Below, piece after piece: positions 8,051 to 16,307 of a stretch of 52,130 nucleotides of DNA. The translations under genes and the position numbers were made by a program. Positions within the stretch are counted from its first letter, which is position 1, and every line of letters starts with the position of its first letter. The notes below the pieces were generated by a model. The model had not been told where the DNA came from. It searched no databases and saw only the letters and a program-made list of their open reading frames with translations. The stretch comes from Gillisia sp. (lineage in GTDB: Bacteria > Bacteroidota > Bacteroidia > Flavobacteriales > Flavobacteriaceae). The stretch is taken from assembly GCA_024635655.1 (NCBI GenBank), contig JAGXIL010000029.1, forward strand, positions 1 to 52,130. The letters run 5' to 3'.

Positions 8051-8386
8051 TGTTGGTTTTAATAATGTAAAGTTATTTGATCAATCGTGGGATGAAACCC
8101 ATATCGGGGGGCTCCAAAAGGCGCTTTCGTGAAGCTACAAGCACCTGTTTATTAGCATTTTAAAGTTAAAATAGTGTCACAGAAAAACCAGTGGGGGATT
8201 TCCTGTAAAAATTTTCAGGGCAAATTTTCAGTTTCAAAAAAAAGAAAAACAGAAACCTAAATATCCTGCCGGAAAGGCTTAAAAATGGCCCAAGGAGATT
8301 TTTAAAACCACTGCATGAGGGGCATTATTTTTACTTATCTTGGAGGCAACTATTTTTACATTAAAATCCTCAAAAGCACAGCATAT
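8051..8386. other. Divergent intergenic region
   Basis: About 335 bp between the DUF5602 lipoprotein (leftward) and the class V enzyme (rightward). It should hold both promoters, but I found no full TAnnTTTG match. The decamer AAATTTTCAG occurs twice within about 17 bp near 8206-8232. A short GC-rich patch lies near 8106-8130. No coding frame is convincing. Confidence 0.35.
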
Positions 8387-9610
8387 ATGGACATTAATTT
8401 TGTAAGAGCCCAATTCCCCGCACTTAAAGACAATTTTATATTTATGGATAATGCCGGGGGATCCCAGATCCTGGGTCGCACGGTAAATTACATAAGTGAT
8501 TACCTGATACATTCCAACGTGCAACTGGGAGCCTCTTATAAGATATCTGCGCTTGCAGGGGAAAGACTGGATCAAGTGACCGCCCAGGTGGCAAGGCTTA
8601 TCAATACAAAAGATCAAAAAGAGGTGGTAATAGGACCCACTTCGACTATGTTGATGCGCATTTTGAGCCTAAGCCTTAGCCATGACTGGAAAGAAGGAGA
8701 TGAAGTGATCGTAACCAATGCAGATCATGAAGCTAATGTTTCATGCTGGACAGACCTGCAGGAGAAAGGAATTAAAATCAAGATCTGGAAGCTAGATCCT
8801 GATACTTTTGAACTTGAAATTTCTGAGCTCAAAAAACTGCTTAATGAACGCACAAAACTTGTTGCGGTTACCCATTGTTCCAATGTTTTGGGCACCATTA
8901 ATCCAATTAAAGAAATAGCAGAGGCCGTTCACCAGGCCGGAGCATTAATATGTGTAGACGGGGTTGCTTATGCGCCTCATCGCAAAGTAGATGTGCAGGA
9001 ACTTGATGTTGACTTTTACGCTTTCAGCTGGTACAAGGTCTACGGCCCTCACCTGGCAGTAATGTATGGCAGATTAGATCTTCTTACCAAAATGAAAAAT
9101 ATGAATCACTATTTTTTCAAGCCTGAGGATGTACCTTATAAACTGCAACCCGGAAATTATAATTTTGAACTCACCTATGGCCTGCGTGGCCTTCCGGAAT
9201 ATCTTTCAGATCTCTATGACCATCATTCCCCACATCTCAATATTTCGGTTGAAGAAAAATACAGGAAAAGCTTTGAACTAATTGCTGAATATGAAGAAAA
9301 ACTGGCGGATTTGTTATTAGACTATCTTAATTCAGTAGAAGAAATAAAGGTTATTGGGGAAACTTCGGGAGATGCAAATAAAAGAGTTCCTACGATCTCA
9401 TTTGTACACGAAAAGTTAAAAAGTCCCGACATAGTGGCCGAAGTGGATAAAGAAAATATAGGCATCAGATTTGGGGATTTTTATGCCAAGAAATTGGTTC
9501 ACGATCTGGATCTGGAAAAATGTGGTGGTGTGGTTAGGGTAAGCCTGGTTCATTACAATACTGAGGAAGAGGTTCAAAAAGTTATTGCAGCCTTTAAAAA
9601 GATCTTTTAA
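8387..9610 (+). CDS. Cysteine desulfurase-like class V aminotransferase
   Basis: About 407 residues from the ATG at 8387. An upstream in-frame start at 8315 would add a 24-residue non-conserved extension; MDINFVRAQFPAL is the usual family start. PLP-dependent class V signatures are present: FMDNAGGSQ near the N-terminus, NADHEANVSCW, VTHCSNVLGTINP, VDGVAYAPH, and the Schiff-base lysine in FSWYKVYGPH. It fits the VC1184-type subgroup of SufS-like proteins rather than housekeeping SufS or IscS, and no iron-sulfur assembly genes are adjacent. The exact substrate is unknown. Its stop codon overlaps that of the convergent pncA by four bases. Confidence 0.85.
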   Translation: MDINFVRAQFPALKDNFIFMDNAGGSQILGRTVNYISDYLIHSNVQLGASYKISALAGERLDQVTAQVARLINTKDQKEVVIGPTSTMLMRILSLSLSHDWKEGDEVIVTNADHEANVSCWTDLQEKGIKIKIWKLDPDTFELEISELKKLLNERTKLVAVTHCSNVLGTINPIKEIAEAVHQAGALICVDGVAYAPHRKVDVQELDVDFYAFSWYKVYGPHLAVMYGRLDLLTKMKNMNHYFFKPEDVPYKLQPGNYNFELTYGLRGLPEYLSDLYDHHSPHLNISVEEKYRKSFELIAEYEEKLADLLLDYLNSVEEIKVIGETSGDANKRVPTISFVHEKLKSPDIVAEVDKENIGIRFGDFYAKKLVHDLDLEKCGGVVRVSLVHYNTEEEVQKVIAAFKKIF

Positions 9611-10224
9611 CGAGGGGGAAGTAACTGATCACTTGCCAGGATCCGTCCGCCCTTTTGGATAATGTCTGCTTTTGCTTCTTCAAATTTTGAAGTGTCCAGG
9701 GCACGGGTGGCATCCTCTACAAGAGTTGCGGAAAATCCTTCACGCAGTGCATCCTTTATTGAGTAATACACGCAATATTCCGCTGCAAGACCTACGAAAT
9801 ACAAGTCGCTGGCTCCTTTCTCCTTTAAATACCCGCTAAGGCCGGTGGATTTAAGGTGTGCGTTGTCAAAAAATCCACTGTAGCTGTCAATTTCGGGGCT
9901 GGTGCCTTTCCTGAATATAGCCTCGATTCTTGCTGTTTCCAGGCCGGGATGGAATTCGGCTCCATGGCCGTTCTGCACACAGTGTGTGGGCCAGAGAACC
10001 TGCTCGTTGCCATGCCACTTTATCGTTTCAAATTCATTTTTATCCCTATGATTCACCGCAAAACTTGCGTGATCCCGGGGGTGCCAGTCCTGGGTGGCTA
10101 TTACAAGTTCAAATTCATGTTGCAACCTGTTGATCAAAGAAATGATCTCGTCCCCGCCCGGTACTGCTAAAGTTCCGCCGGGGATAAAGTCATTTTGAAC
10201 GTCAATGATGATCAAAGTTTTCAT
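9607..10224 (-). CDS. pncA: Nicotinamidase (PncA)
   Basis: A 205-residue cysteine hydrolase of the isochorismatase-like fold that deaminates nicotinamide to nicotinate. The triad is visible: Asp8 in IIIDVQNDF, Lys106 in FRKGT and Cys151 in AAEYCVYYS. Metal ligands Asp46 and His48 (ATQDWHP) and His81 (WPTHCVQ) are also present. It acts in the cytoplasm in NAD salvage. It is the last gene of a leftward cluster after pncB, which makes the next enzyme of the pathway, 46 bp upstream. The ends overlap tail-to-tail with the class V enzyme. Confidence 0.95.
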   Translation of the reverse strand: MKTLIIIDVQNDFIPGGTLAVPGGDEIISLINRLQHEFELVIATQDWHPRDHASFAVNHRDKNEFETIKWHGNEQVLWPTHCVQNGHGAEFHPGLETARIEAIFRKGTSPEIDSYSGFFDNAHLKSTGLSGYLKEKGASDLYFVGLAAEYCVYYSIKDALREGFSATLVEDATRALDTSKFEEAKADIIQKGGRILASDQLLPPR

Positions 10225-10270
10225 AGCACATTTAAGTTAGTAAAATTTAATCCTTTGAGGAAATGAATCT

Positions 10271-11674
10271 TTACATCCTGTATTTGAACAGCAATTCCTC
10301 ACGTTCAGTTTTCAGCTTACTGCTCATCCCCACCTTATAAATATGCGGATTAAAAAATCTTTTATACTCTCCCGGCAGGGTTTCCAAACGTTCTTTCGCA
10401 TAAAAGGCAATTTCTTCCAGGCTTCTGGTTGGCTGTGTCCTTTTTCCGTCTACCATCACCGGATGAAGTAAAGCTTCCATTGCGTAACCATCAACGGCAA
10501 GAGATTTCAAAGTTTCACGAGGATCATGCATCCAGTCAATGGTGGTTTCCTCCCTTAGAGTTATCGCATCTGCACCTATAAGTTCTCCTTTGGAATTGCT
10601 AAGTCGGTAAACCTGTTTTTTATGGGGAATGGTGACTTTGGAAAGACTTTCAGAGATCTTTAATCGCGGTTTTCCACCTGAAGCTGCAAGTTTGTACACT
10701 CCGTCCAGGGCAGCATCGGGACTTCCGGTTACCAGGTTCGTACCCACCCCAAAAAGGTCAATTGGCGCTTTTTGTTCCAGTAAACTCTTGATCACAAATT
10801 CATCGAGCTGATTGGAAGCGGCAATTTTTACATAATTTAATCCTGCCTCATCCAGCATTCTCCTGCTTTCCCTGGCCAGGTAAGCCAAATCTCCACTATC
10901 CAACCGAATACCCCCCAGCTTCTGCCCTTTTTCTTCCATTTCCTTCCCAATTTTTATGGCGTTGGGAAGCCCGCTTTTCAGGGTGTCATAAGAATCTACC
11001 AACAGCACGCAATCGTGCGGCCTGCCTTTGGCGAAAGCGCGAAAGGCGCTAATCTCATCCTCATAACTCTGTATAAATGAATGGGCCATGGTACCTGCCA
11101 CGGGAATATTGAATTCTTTTCCGGCTACTACGTTGCTTGTGCCGTCAAAGCCACCAATAATTGCTGCCCGGCTGGCATAAAATCCGCCCGGCCCCTGCGC
11201 CCGTCGCAATCCAAAATCCAGCAGCTTGCGGTCCCCGGCAACCAATCTCATCCGGCTTGCTTTTGTAGCAATAAGCGTTTGGAAGTTGAGAAGATTTAAA
11301 AGAATTGTCTCAATAAGCTGTGCCTCGATCATTGTGGCTTCCACTTGTAGCACGGGCCTGGTAGGAAAAACGAGATCTCCTTCCTTTGCTGAAAAAATAG
11401 TTCCGCGGAATTTGAAATTCCGGAGATATTCAATAAAATCTTCGGGGAATTCCCGGGTTTTCAAATATGCTATATCTGAATCGCTGAATGTGAGGTTTTC
11501 CAGGATCTCCAGAAAATCTTCCAACCCGGCAAAGATCGCATAGCCATTGTTAAAAGGAAGTTTCCTGAAGAAATAGTCAAAAACTGCAGGGCTTTCTCTA
11601 TGCCCATTCTGAAAATAGACCTGGGCCATTGCAAGCTGATATTGGTCTGTATAAGTAGCCGTGAAATTATGCAT
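10271..11674 (-). CDS. pncB: Nicotinate phosphoribosyltransferase (PncB)
   Basis: A 467-residue enzyme converting nicotinate and PRPP to nicotinate mononucleotide with ATP use. Family signatures: FDYFFRKLPFNNGYAIFAGLE near the N-terminus (about 34-54), DFGLRRAQGPGG (about 153-164), the AGTMAHSFIQ segment containing the histidine phosphorylated in this family, and GVGTNLVTG. Its length fits the bacterial PncB2-like group. It sits between the macro-domain gene (24 bp upstream) and pncA (46 bp downstream) on the same strand, which supports one NAD salvage operon. Confidence 0.95.
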   Translation of the reverse strand: MHNFTATYTDQYQLAMAQVYFQNGHRESPAVFDYFFRKLPFNNGYAIFAGLEDFLEILENLTFSDSDIAYLKTREFPEDFIEYLRNFKFRGTIFSAKEGDLVFPTRPVLQVEATMIEAQLIETILLNLLNFQTLIATKASRMRLVAGDRKLLDFGLRRAQGPGGFYASRAAIIGGFDGTSNVVAGKEFNIPVAGTMAHSFIQSYEDEISAFRAFAKGRPHDCVLLVDSYDTLKSGLPNAIKIGKEMEEKGQKLGGIRLDSGDLAYLARESRRMLDEAGLNYVKIAASNQLDEFVIKSLLEQKAPIDLFGVGTNLVTGSPDAALDGVYKLAASGGKPRLKISESLSKVTIPHKKQVYRLSNSKGELIGADAITLREETTIDWMHDPRETLKSLAVDGYAMEALLHPVMVDGKRTQPTRSLEEIAFYAKERLETLPGEYKRFFNPHIYKVGMSSKLKTEREELLFKYRM

Positions 11675-11697
11675 ATTTAACTTTTAATTGCGGGAGC

Positions 11698-12228
11698 TTA
11701 GGAAAGATCTTTTAAATATTGTTGATATATATTCAGATCCTGCTCACTGTGCAATACAAACTTAATCTTTTGCAGATGCTTTAGCTCATCCACTTCCTCC
11801 AAAATAGTGTCAAAGGCAATTTTAGTAGCCTTTTTAAATGGAAAGCCGAAAGCTCCGGTTGAAATAGAAGGAAATGCTATAGACTTGATCTGGTTTTCTT
11901 CCGCCAGCTGTAGGGCATTTTTGTAGCAATTGGAAAGGAATATATTTTCCGGACGATCTTTACCATAAACAGGCCCCAGGCAATGGATCACGTAATCATT
12001 AGGAAGATCGTAAGCAGCCGTTATTACCGCTTCCCCCGGTTTTATGGGAGCCAGCGGTTTACATTCATCATATAATTGTGGGCCGGCTGCCGTGTGAATT
12101 GCTCCTGCCACACCTCCACCTATTTTTAATTCTGCATTTGCGGCATTTACCACCGCATCTACGTCCGGTTGATTTGCAATATCCCCGCGTACTGCTATGA
12201 ATTGAAGGTTTTTATACTCTACTCTCAT
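11698..12228 (-). CDS. Macro domain protein, probable O-acetyl-ADP-ribose deacetylase
   Basis: A 176-residue single macro domain. The ADP-ribose-binding loops are clear: VVNAANAELKIGGGVAGAIH (about residues 27-46) and SISTGAFGFP (about 122-131), along with the YVIHCLGP strand. Proteins of this MacroD/YmdB-like group remove acetyl or ADP-ribosyl groups from ADP-ribose esters. It is cytoplasmic and is the first gene before pncB and pncA. The linkage suggests it recycles ADP-ribose products of NAD-consuming enzymes; that link is inference from position. The -4-like AAC/GGG residues look intact. Confidence 0.92.
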   Translation of the reverse strand: MRVEYKNLQFIAVRGDIANQPDVDAVVNAANAELKIGGGVAGAIHTAAGPQLYDECKPLAPIKPGEAVITAAYDLPNDYVIHCLGPVYGKDRPENIFLSNCYKNALQLAEENQIKSIAFPSISTGAFGFPFKKATKIAFDTILEEVDELKHLQKIKFVLHSEQDLNIYQQYLKDLS

Positions 12229-12303
12229 TTTTTCTTCATTGACCTATTAAGATAAGAAATCTAAGTTTAGTAAGGCAATTGAATGACCTCTTACTGGTTG
12301 CGG

Positions 12304-13419
12304 TTATAAGTGAAACAGCTTTTTCAACTGATAACCCATTGTCACCATTATTTCCCATCGCCGGAAGGGATCCTTATTACCACTAAAAAGAGGGGTGTTT
12401 TCATCTACCTTTAAAAACCTTGTTTCTGTCCTTATATAGGCATTAGATGCAGGTTTATATTCTCCTCCAAATGTTATCCCCCAAAGCTGCAATCCCTGGT
12501 CCACACCGTTAGAAACAGGCAATAACCCACTGATAAATCCGTGCCTGTCATTAAATAATTCAAGCCGGGTAGTAAGGGAATATTTTTCTTCAAACTGATA
12601 TCGCAAGGTTGCAAGGGCATTATACATAACTGCTGTCCCTGAAGGATCTGTAATCTCCGAATTTGTTTGTGTTCCCATATCGGCTCCAATGGTCAGAAAT
12701 ATCTTTTCATCAAATTCAGAATTGAAATACAGATTATTATAAGTTCTGAATTGGCTGGGAAATGCAGCATCCGGGGATTCCCTGCCAAACAAATTCGTGT
12801 AGGTAATAGAAGAATTTTCATTTAAAAAATAACTGAACAGCAAACCTACAGATTTAGCATTGTTCACATCCAAAAAACGGTTATAGCCATTTACCATCCA
12901 AAATTCAGCATAAAATTTACCTGATCCCTCATAGGAAACCTTTGCTCCGGCCTGATAAAAAGGCTCATTGTAAGTGGCAACAGCAGTAGAGCTTAAAAAA
13001 CCATTTTTAGGCAAAAAGCTTTCCGTACCTATATGGGTAGTGAAAAATCCTGCGTCTATCCACCAGTCCCCTGTTATCCTAAATCCGAGATTTGCCTCCT
13101 GTACGTTTGGAAATTCCTGCGACCAGGTTGCCTGGGAAATATCGCCATAGTGCAGCGTGAAATTGCTTCTTAACCTTTCTGCTTCATAAGAAAGCCCCGT
13201 TTGTGCTACATTTAGTCCAAAACGCTCGTTACGAGGAGATACTGTGGTAAAGGGCTGAAGCTCGTTTGGTCCAATTTCATTTGTGAATTTGCTGTAATAC
13301 ACATCTGTATATGCATGAAATTCCAGCGTTGGCCCATTCTCGCCCTTTATTTCCTGAGCAGCAAGAAAGGAAATATTAAAAAATGAAAATATAAATATTA
13401 CAAGGCCAATTTTATTCAT
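12304..13419 (-). CDS. Outer-membrane porin, OmpL/beta-barrel porin-2-like
   Basis: A 371-residue protein with signal peptide ending near LAAQE. The mature part is made of alternating amphipathic strands: FHAYTDVYYSKF, NERFGLNVAQTGLSY, LHYGDISQATWSQEF, WWIDAGFFTTHIGTESFLPK. These fit the putative beta-barrel porin-2 family common in Bacteroidetes. It presumably forms a passive channel in the outer membrane; substrate unknown. It is followed upstream, on the same strand, by another small outer-membrane protein gene separated by about 150 bp, so co-transcription is doubtful. The C-terminal sequence YQLKKLFHL has a hydrophobic end, as is usual for barrels. Confidence 0.85.
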   Translation of the reverse strand: MNKIGLVIFIFSFFNISFLAAQEIKGENGPTLEFHAYTDVYYSKFTNEIGPNELQPFTTVSPRNERFGLNVAQTGLSYEAERLRSNFTLHYGDISQATWSQEFPNVQEANLGFRITGDWWIDAGFFTTHIGTESFLPKNGFLSSTAVATYNEPFYQAGAKVSYEGSGKFYAEFWMVNGYNRFLDVNNAKSVGLLFSYFLNENSSITYTNLFGRESPDAAFPSQFRTYNNLYFNSEFDEKIFLTIGADMGTQTNSEITDPSGTAVMYNALATLRYQFEEKYSLTTRLELFNDRHGFISGLLPVSNGVDQGLQLWGITFGGEYKPASNAYIRTETRFLKVDENTPLFSGNKDPFRRWEIMVTMGYQLKKLFHL

Positions 13420-13566
13420 TCATTAAAAATAAAATAAATAAAAAATATACCGGCAGGAATGAAAGGGATATTAAAGGATAAAAGGAGTTTCAGATTATTT
13501 TTTAAAAATATAAAGCTTTAGACCTCATAACAATTTTCTGCCTGTAATACATGTTATAAGACATTT

Positions 13567-14112
13567 TTAGAAAATCCTATACCCAAAGGAAAACCCGATT
13601 GTGGGAGAAAAAACTCCACTATTAAAATTAAAATCCTGAAGATATCCAAGCCCAATGTGAGTATTAAATATAAATCGCCCTCCAAGATTTCTTTGGATTC
13701 CCCAATGAAGTTCGGAAAGCATTGCGCTGTTTAAAGACCTAATACCGGATATTCCGAAACTGTATTTAGTTTGCAGTGCGATATAATTTCCTGCATTGTT
13801 AACAATGTTTTTCCCTTTTTCCTTTCTTTTATTAATATTATACACAAACTTGAGCCTGGATTTTAGAGACGGAACTGGCCTTATAAGGTCTAAGGTATAT
13901 GTGGCAATATTGTTATCAACACTCATTCCCATCCCCAGCCCAAAAGCATTCTCCCAGACAAATTTATTAGATACAGGAAGTTCGTACCCTAAAATTAATC
14001 CGTGAAAGCCTAACTCGGCCTTACCAAATTTTTCAAGATTATTGCGGTTGTTTTGAGCATTTGCATTAAATCCTAAAGTTGAAAGGAGGATAACAAGTAT
14101 TGTCTTTTTCAT
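13567..14112 (-). CDS. Small outer-membrane beta-barrel-like protein
   Basis: A 181-residue protein with a signal peptide ending in NANAQ. The mature region shows alternating hydrophobic strands with Gly and aromatic residues (AELGFHGLILGYELP, WENAFGLGMGMSV, FIFNTHIGLGYLQDF) and ends in GFSFGYRIF, a typical barrel C-terminus with final Phe. I do not recognise a specific family. It may be an eight-stranded barrel such as an OmpA/OmpX-like or PorT-like small protein. It is monocistronic as far as visible, with about 300 bp upstream before the tRNA-Asn genes. Confidence 0.7.
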   Translation of the reverse strand: MKKTILVILLSTLGFNANAQNNRNNLEKFGKAELGFHGLILGYELPVSNKFVWENAFGLGMGMSVDNNIATYTLDLIRPVPSLKSRLKFVYNINKRKEKGKNIVNNAGNYIALQTKYSFGISGIRSLNSAMLSELHWGIQRNLGGRFIFNTHIGLGYLQDFNFNSGVFSPTIGFSFGYRIF

Positions 14113-14379
14113 GGTAAAAGGGGGTTTGTATATTTGTGATTGAGAAAGTTTTATTAATAGTAGACAACCAATTCTTTGGAAAATATTGGGTCCTAAAAGG
14201 ATAATAAGAATAGGGTCGGAAATTAATTGTGGAATATTTTGGGGGATTTAAACCATAAGTATCGAAAAATTGAAAATGTTACAATTTTCTCAATTTTAAT
14301 TATACTTGACTTAGCATTAAATAACTTATATCCATTTAATATTTTTGAAGGAATATTTAGCGAAAAATAAAAATAATAC
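14113..14379. other. Intergenic region upstream of tRNA-Asn
   Basis: An AT-rich gap of roughly 300 bp including the tRNA promoter that follows. It should contain the promoter of the leftward small outer-membrane protein, but I found no full consensus on that strand. No coding frame or stable RNA fold was seen. Confidence 0.35.
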
Positions 14380-14387
14380 TATATTTG
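14380..14387 (+). promoter_or_regulatory. Promoter -7 element for the tRNA-Asn pair
   Basis: TATATTTG matches TAnnTTTG, 24 bp before the first tRNA-Asn. The leader contains a short palindrome CGCAAAATTGCG at 14392-14403. The -33 region is weak. Confidence 0.6.
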
Positions 14388-14411
14388 CATCCGCAAAATT
14401 GCGTGCAACAC

Positions 14412-14485
14412 TCCTCCTTAGCTCAGCTGGTTAGAGCATCTGACTGTTAATCAGAGGGTCCTTGGTTCGAGCCCAAGAGGGGGAG
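14412..14485 (+). tRNA. tRNA-Asn (anticodon GTT), copy 1
   Basis: A full cloverleaf: acceptor TCCTCCT/AGGGGGA, TA at positions 8-9, D arm GCTC...GAGC, anticodon stem TCTGA/TCAGA with loop CTGTTAA (anticodon GTT), T arm CTTGG/CCAAG with loop TTCGAGC, and discriminator G. The 3' CCA is not fully encoded. Confidence 0.97.
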
Positions 14486-14549
14486 CAAATAAAAGTTTAG
14501 AGGTCTTTGCATCTTTAGACAAAGTGAAATTTTTTATAAGGGATATTAT

Positions 14550-14623
14550 TCCTCCTTAGCTCAGCTGGTTAGAGCATCTGACTGTTAATCAGAGGGTCCT
14601 TGGTTCGAGCCCAAGAGGGGGAG
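14550..14623 (+). tRNA. tRNA-Asn (anticodon GTT), copy 2
   Basis: Identical over its full 74 nt to the copy at 14412-14485, after a 64-nt spacer. The spacer has no promoter match, and the terminator follows only this second copy, so both are probably cut from one transcript. Confidence 0.97.
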
Positions 14624-14626
14624 CAA

Positions 14627-14660
14627 AAAGCCTGACAGTAATGTCGGGCTTTCTTGTTTT
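14627..14660 (+). terminator. Rho-independent terminator after tRNA-Asn
   Basis: An eleven-pair stem AAAGCCTGACA/TGTCGGGCTTT (one T-G pair) with a GTAA loop is followed by CTTGTTTT, four bases after the second tRNA. Confidence 0.85.
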
Positions 14661-14791
14661 AATACCTTACCATCTTTGAAGCTTTACACCCTGTTTCGGA
14701 TTCTGATATATATTTTATTTTTTGACCAAACAAAATACCCGTTTCCCTTTCATCATTTTAGAGTGAACAAAAGATAAAAATTCAAAATAAA

Positions 14792-14820
14792 AAATGGCTT
14801 CCCAGCCGGAAAGCCATTTA
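14792..14820 (-). terminator. Terminator of the rseP gene
   Basis: AAATGGCTT and AAGCCATTT form a nine-pair stem, extended inside by CC/GG with a bulged A. On the minus strand it is followed by a T-rich tract. It lies about 20 bp past the rseP stop. Confidence 0.65.
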
Positions 14821-14838
14821 TATACATTATCTGTTGTA

Positions 14839-16155
14839 TCACTCAAACAACCAGCGGTATATATCATTTCCATTGGCAAACAATACCAGGGCTATTAATA
14901 TAAAGAACCCTACCAGTTGGGCATATTCCATAAATTTCTCATTAGGTTTTCTTCCGGTAATGATCTCGTACATCAGGAACACTACGTGGCCCCCATCTAA
15001 AGCAGGGATAGGCAAAATGTTCATAAATGCGAGGATAATGGAAATAAAGGCAGTTGCCATCCAAAATCCCTGCCAGTTCCAGGCATCGGGGAACAAACCT
15101 CCAATGGCTCCAAATCCACCAACCTGGGTAGCTCCTTTGGCAGTAAATATGTATTTGAACTGTACTACGTAATCGTGCAGGATCCAGTATCCAAAGTTAA
15201 ATCCTTCTTTAATACTTTCTGTAATACCGTATTCCCGTTGCTGAATATTAAAATCTCTTTTCGAAGTAACCCCTAAAAGGCCTTCTTCATCAGGAGTGAT
15301 CTTTACACTTTTAAACTCATTATCTCTTTTAAAGACCACCTCAACCTCTTTATTCCTTGCCTCATCTGTTAAAGGCGCAAGCTCATGCCAGTAACCAATT
15401 TCCGTATCATTGAAAGAAATAAGGCTGTCTCCTGATCGTAAACCTGCTGCACCGGCAGCTCTGTCTGCAACTACACTATCTAAAACAGGGTTTTGAATAG
15501 GTACAAACGGCTGCATTACCCCCTCTTCAAACATTCTGGATCCAATTTCATCAGGAATACTAATGGTTTCTATTTCCCCATTCTGCCGCAGTACTTCGAT
15601 CGTTTTTACATCCCGCATGAATAAATGGCGATTGATGTCCAGGCTGTTCTCAAATTCCTCTCCGTTCACACGCAGGATCCTGTCGCCATCCTGAAATCCG
15701 AATTCTTTAAATTCTTCTGCAACGGCAAATCCCTGGGGCATGTCTTCCGGGGTAACAAGTGAGCTGCCCCAAACAAACAATACCATCATATATATCACAA
15801 AACCTAATACCAGGTTCACAGTAACTCCACCCAACATAATGATAAGGCGCTGCCAGGCAGGTTTGCTTCTAAACTCCCAGGGCTGCGGCGGCTTGGCCAT
15901 TTGCTCCCTGTCCATACTCTCATCGATCATTCCCGAGATCTTCACATAACCTCCCAAAGGAAGCCATCCAATGCCGTACTCTGTACCACCGATCTTTTTC
16001 TTAAAGAGCGCGAATTTAACGTCGAAGAACAAGTAGAATTTTTCAACTCTGGTCTTGAATAATTTTGCGGGAATAAAATGTCCTAATTCGTGTAAAACAA
16101 TCAGTAAGGACAAACTGAGTAATAATTGTATAGCTTTTATTAAAAATGGATCCAT
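14839..16155 (-). CDS. rseP: RseP-type site-2 intramembrane zinc protease (M50)
   Basis: A 438-residue membrane protease. HELGH at residues 22-26 in the first membrane helix supplies the zinc ligands and catalytic Glu; the second motif is the LPIPALDGGH segment near residue 395, with the ligand Asp. Two PDZ-like regions lie between about 120 and 290 (FQDGDRILRVNGEEF, GLRSGDSLISFNDTEI). GGYVKISGM follows the first helix, as in RseP. In proteobacteria RseP cleaves anti-sigma factors and remnant signal peptides after a first cut; no sigma or anti-sigma gene is adjacent here. It has its own promoter and terminator. Confidence 0.93.
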   Translation of the reverse strand: MDPFLIKAIQLLLSLSLLIVLHELGHFIPAKLFKTRVEKFYLFFDVKFALFKKKIGGTEYGIGWLPLGGYVKISGMIDESMDREQMAKPPQPWEFRSKPAWQRLIIMLGGVTVNLVLGFVIYMMVLFVWGSSLVTPEDMPQGFAVAEEFKEFGFQDGDRILRVNGEEFENSLDINRHLFMRDVKTIEVLRQNGEIETISIPDEIGSRMFEEGVMQPFVPIQNPVLDSVVADRAAGAAGLRSGDSLISFNDTEIGYWHELAPLTDEARNKEVEVVFKRDNEFKSVKITPDEEGLLGVTSKRDFNIQQREYGITESIKEGFNFGYWILHDYVVQFKYIFTAKGATQVGGFGAIGGLFPDAWNWQGFWMATAFISIILAFMNILPIPALDGGHVVFLMYEIITGRKPNEKFMEYAQLVGFFILIALVLFANGNDIYRWLFE

Positions 16156-16181
16156 TCTCTAACTTCAAAATTTAAATCGCA

Positions 16182-16189
16182 CAAAAGTA
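16182..16189 (-). promoter_or_regulatory. Promoter -7 element for rseP
   Basis: Minus-strand TACTTTTG matches TAnnTTTG, 26 bp upstream of the rseP start. Confidence 0.45.
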
Positions 16190-16285
16190 ACCTTTTAAAA
16201 GCTCCTAAAAAAGCATAAAAAGTACCGACTATAGCCAGATGCAGAAATTTATTGAATTTGGTGCTAATAATTGATTTTCAGAGCT

Positions 16286-16293
16286 TAATTTTG
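16286..16293 (+). promoter_or_regulatory. Promoter -7 element for the SCO gene
   Basis: TAATTTTG matches TAnnTTTG and is 14 bp before the SCO start codon, giving a very short leader. A TTTG sits at 16257-16260, but the spacing is longer than usual. Confidence 0.45.
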
Positions 16294-16307
16294 CAGAAAC
16301 AAATTTT

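Noticed and set aside
8279..8617. Minus-strand frame over the start of the class V enzyme
   Set aside because: It overlaps the conserved N-terminal coding region of the PLP enzyme and has no recognisable family.
9607..9610. Four-base tail-to-tail overlap as regulatory antisense (also at 48952-48955)
   Set aside because: Overlapping stop codons are common between convergent genes in compact genomes and need no special explanation.
14834..15172. Plus-strand 112-codon frame opposite rseP
   Set aside because: It lies wholly within the 3' part of the well-supported rseP gene and reads as an antisense shadow.
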